Part shown: in pieces, positions 62,740 to 64,000 of the stretch
Layout of the letters: each line of letters starts with the position of its first letter
Numbering within the stretch: the stretch's first letter is position 1
Assembly: GCA_019914995.1 (NCBI GenBank)
Contig: CM034142.1
Coordinates: 3,429,031 to 3,493,030 of the forward strand
Reading direction: 5' to 3'
DNA: 64,000 nucleotides
DNA from: Acanthochlamys bracteata
Taxonomy: Eukaryota > Streptophyta > Magnoliopsida > Pandanales > Velloziaceae
The notes under the pieces: generated by a model
Seen by the model: only the letters and a program-made list of their open reading frames with translations
Database searches by the model: none
Told to the model about the DNA's origin: nothing
Translations under genes and position numbers: made by a program

Positions 62740-64000
62740 CTTATCTACAACGCTCAACCCACTATCAACAGCAGCTGCTTAAGAAGAGTAACCATTGATG
62801 GGATCATCATCAGCAACTTCTTCCTACACGAAGTGTGAAACAGTTAAACCAGGTGTAGTTGACACAATAACGCGAATGAACTTGGAGATTGTGTTTGTTG
62901 AAAATGCAAACGAAAAAGAACTAACAAAGTAAAGTTATGACAAAACGCACTTGACGTATAACATTATCGTCTGTAAAACAAATGAATTAGGGAACAATCT
63001 ACACTCCCTGTTGAACTTCAAAATAAGGTGCTTAATATCCCAGTAGATATGGTTGAATTCAGAAACACCAGAGAAGGTTTCAACCTTGAGGCTAACTTCA
63101 AATTCAACAAGAGCAACAGGATAATAATGATTAGTAAATACTTACAAGTTTTCACAAGTTTTAGTTTAAGAGAATTGCACATTATTAACTAATATTTTTC
63201 TATCTTCATAGTAGTTTAAAGCTCCTTTTCCAGTTGTCTTTCTGAAGGTAACAGCAATTAATCAGCACATATAGTGCCTCAAAGAAAAATTCGAAAAAGT
63301 TAACGAAGAACAGATAAATTCAGTAAGCATCTTGCACGACTATTATCTAAATTCAACTTCCTGAAACAATCAGTTGTAAACACATGACAAACTTATTTCC
63401 ACCACGATCGTCTTCTGTCTCTCACAGCTCAAAGGTTTGTTGATGGTTATTGTTCTGAGGTTAATAGAAAAAGTACGCCAATACAACCATTTTGAGGAAA
63501 AAGAAAAAATACATAACACACCGTTTGGGTCTAGCCATTCCTCAAGCTCCCATGCAAAGCATTAATAATATAAGAAGAAAAACTCCAAGCATGACATAAC
63601 GAACGTTGACGCTCCAACAACCACCCCGCTGCTTTTCTTAAGCTGAAAAAAGAGTGAAAGAAATGAGACAAAACCAGTACCAAGCAAATTGAGCATGGAA
63701 ACAAAATGATTCACATAAGCGTGAAACTTATCAAAGGAAGAAAGTGACTGTTTGATCTATTGCCTGAATTGGTACATCTTCAGGCCTCAAAGTTCACGAT
63801 TGCCTCTATTTAGAAGCTCTGCTGTCATAATTCTAACTAGCACTTGGCTCGTTATGTCAATCTAGAAACAAGAGAAAGATACGAAACACAAAGTAGCAAA
63901 TTATATAGGGTCAACAAGCAAAACCTTCACAAGAAACTTGCGCACAAGAATAGTTAGACCATCACAGAAAGAGAAATAATATTTAAAGTTGGAGGAAAAT
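62740..64000. other. No recognisable feature
   Basis: A-rich on the + strand, with no long frames, no repeat shared with the rest of the window and no RNA gene that I can recognise. Confidence 0.4.

Overview
This is nuclear DNA from a flowering plant, most likely a eudicot. It is AT-rich and dominated by transposons. Splice-site remnants are plant-like, and the recognisable protein fragments are a FAR1/MuDR-type transposase, CDC20 and TypA/BipA. I found no intact protein-coding gene. Nearly everything that can be named is a transposable element, a repeat or a decayed gene copy, so the window reads as a repeat-rich gene graveyard.

Region by region: (1) 1-9,046 is one Mutator-like element (MULE). 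It has about 1.85 kb terminal inverted repeats and a broken FAR1/MuDR-type transposase, split by a 2.64 kb solo LTR (3,085-5,721) with a 5-bp target duplication. A long (TA)n tract follows. (2) 9.4-13.75 kb is T-rich on the + strand and holds decayed tandem repeat units plus a few exon-like pieces of an unrecognised gene. (3) 13.8-44.6 kb is A-rich on the + strand, as expected if it was transcribed from the minus strand. It ends at a promoter-like region near 44.3-44.7 kb. Inside are tandem decayed CDC20 copies (period about 4.2 kb), two exons of a TypA GTPase, and many direct repeats, including a roughly 75-bp module seen about ten times. A 100-N assembly gap lies at 31,969-32,068. (4) 45.6-49.9 kb is a giant palindrome of two Copia 3' ends (end of pol, polypurine tract, LTR) facing outward from a 50-bp centre. 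A 1.1 kb Harbinger-like element sits in one arm. (5) 51,509-54,778 is a second solo LTR of the same family as the first, in the opposite orientation. (6) 55.7-57.3 kb is a foldback with arms of about 560 bp. (7) 58.7-61.3 kb holds two direct copies of an 850-bp segment. (8) 62.0-62.7 kb resembles the end of a Ty3/gypsy LTR.

The parts do not form a pathway. They record nested insertion (LTR into MULE, DNA transposon into a Copia palindrome), tandem duplication followed by decay, and inverted duplication. The two long foldbacks and the 30-kb minus-strand locus are the best candidates for present-day activity, as sources of hairpin RNA or long non-coding RNA. The sequence alone does not show that either is transcribed.
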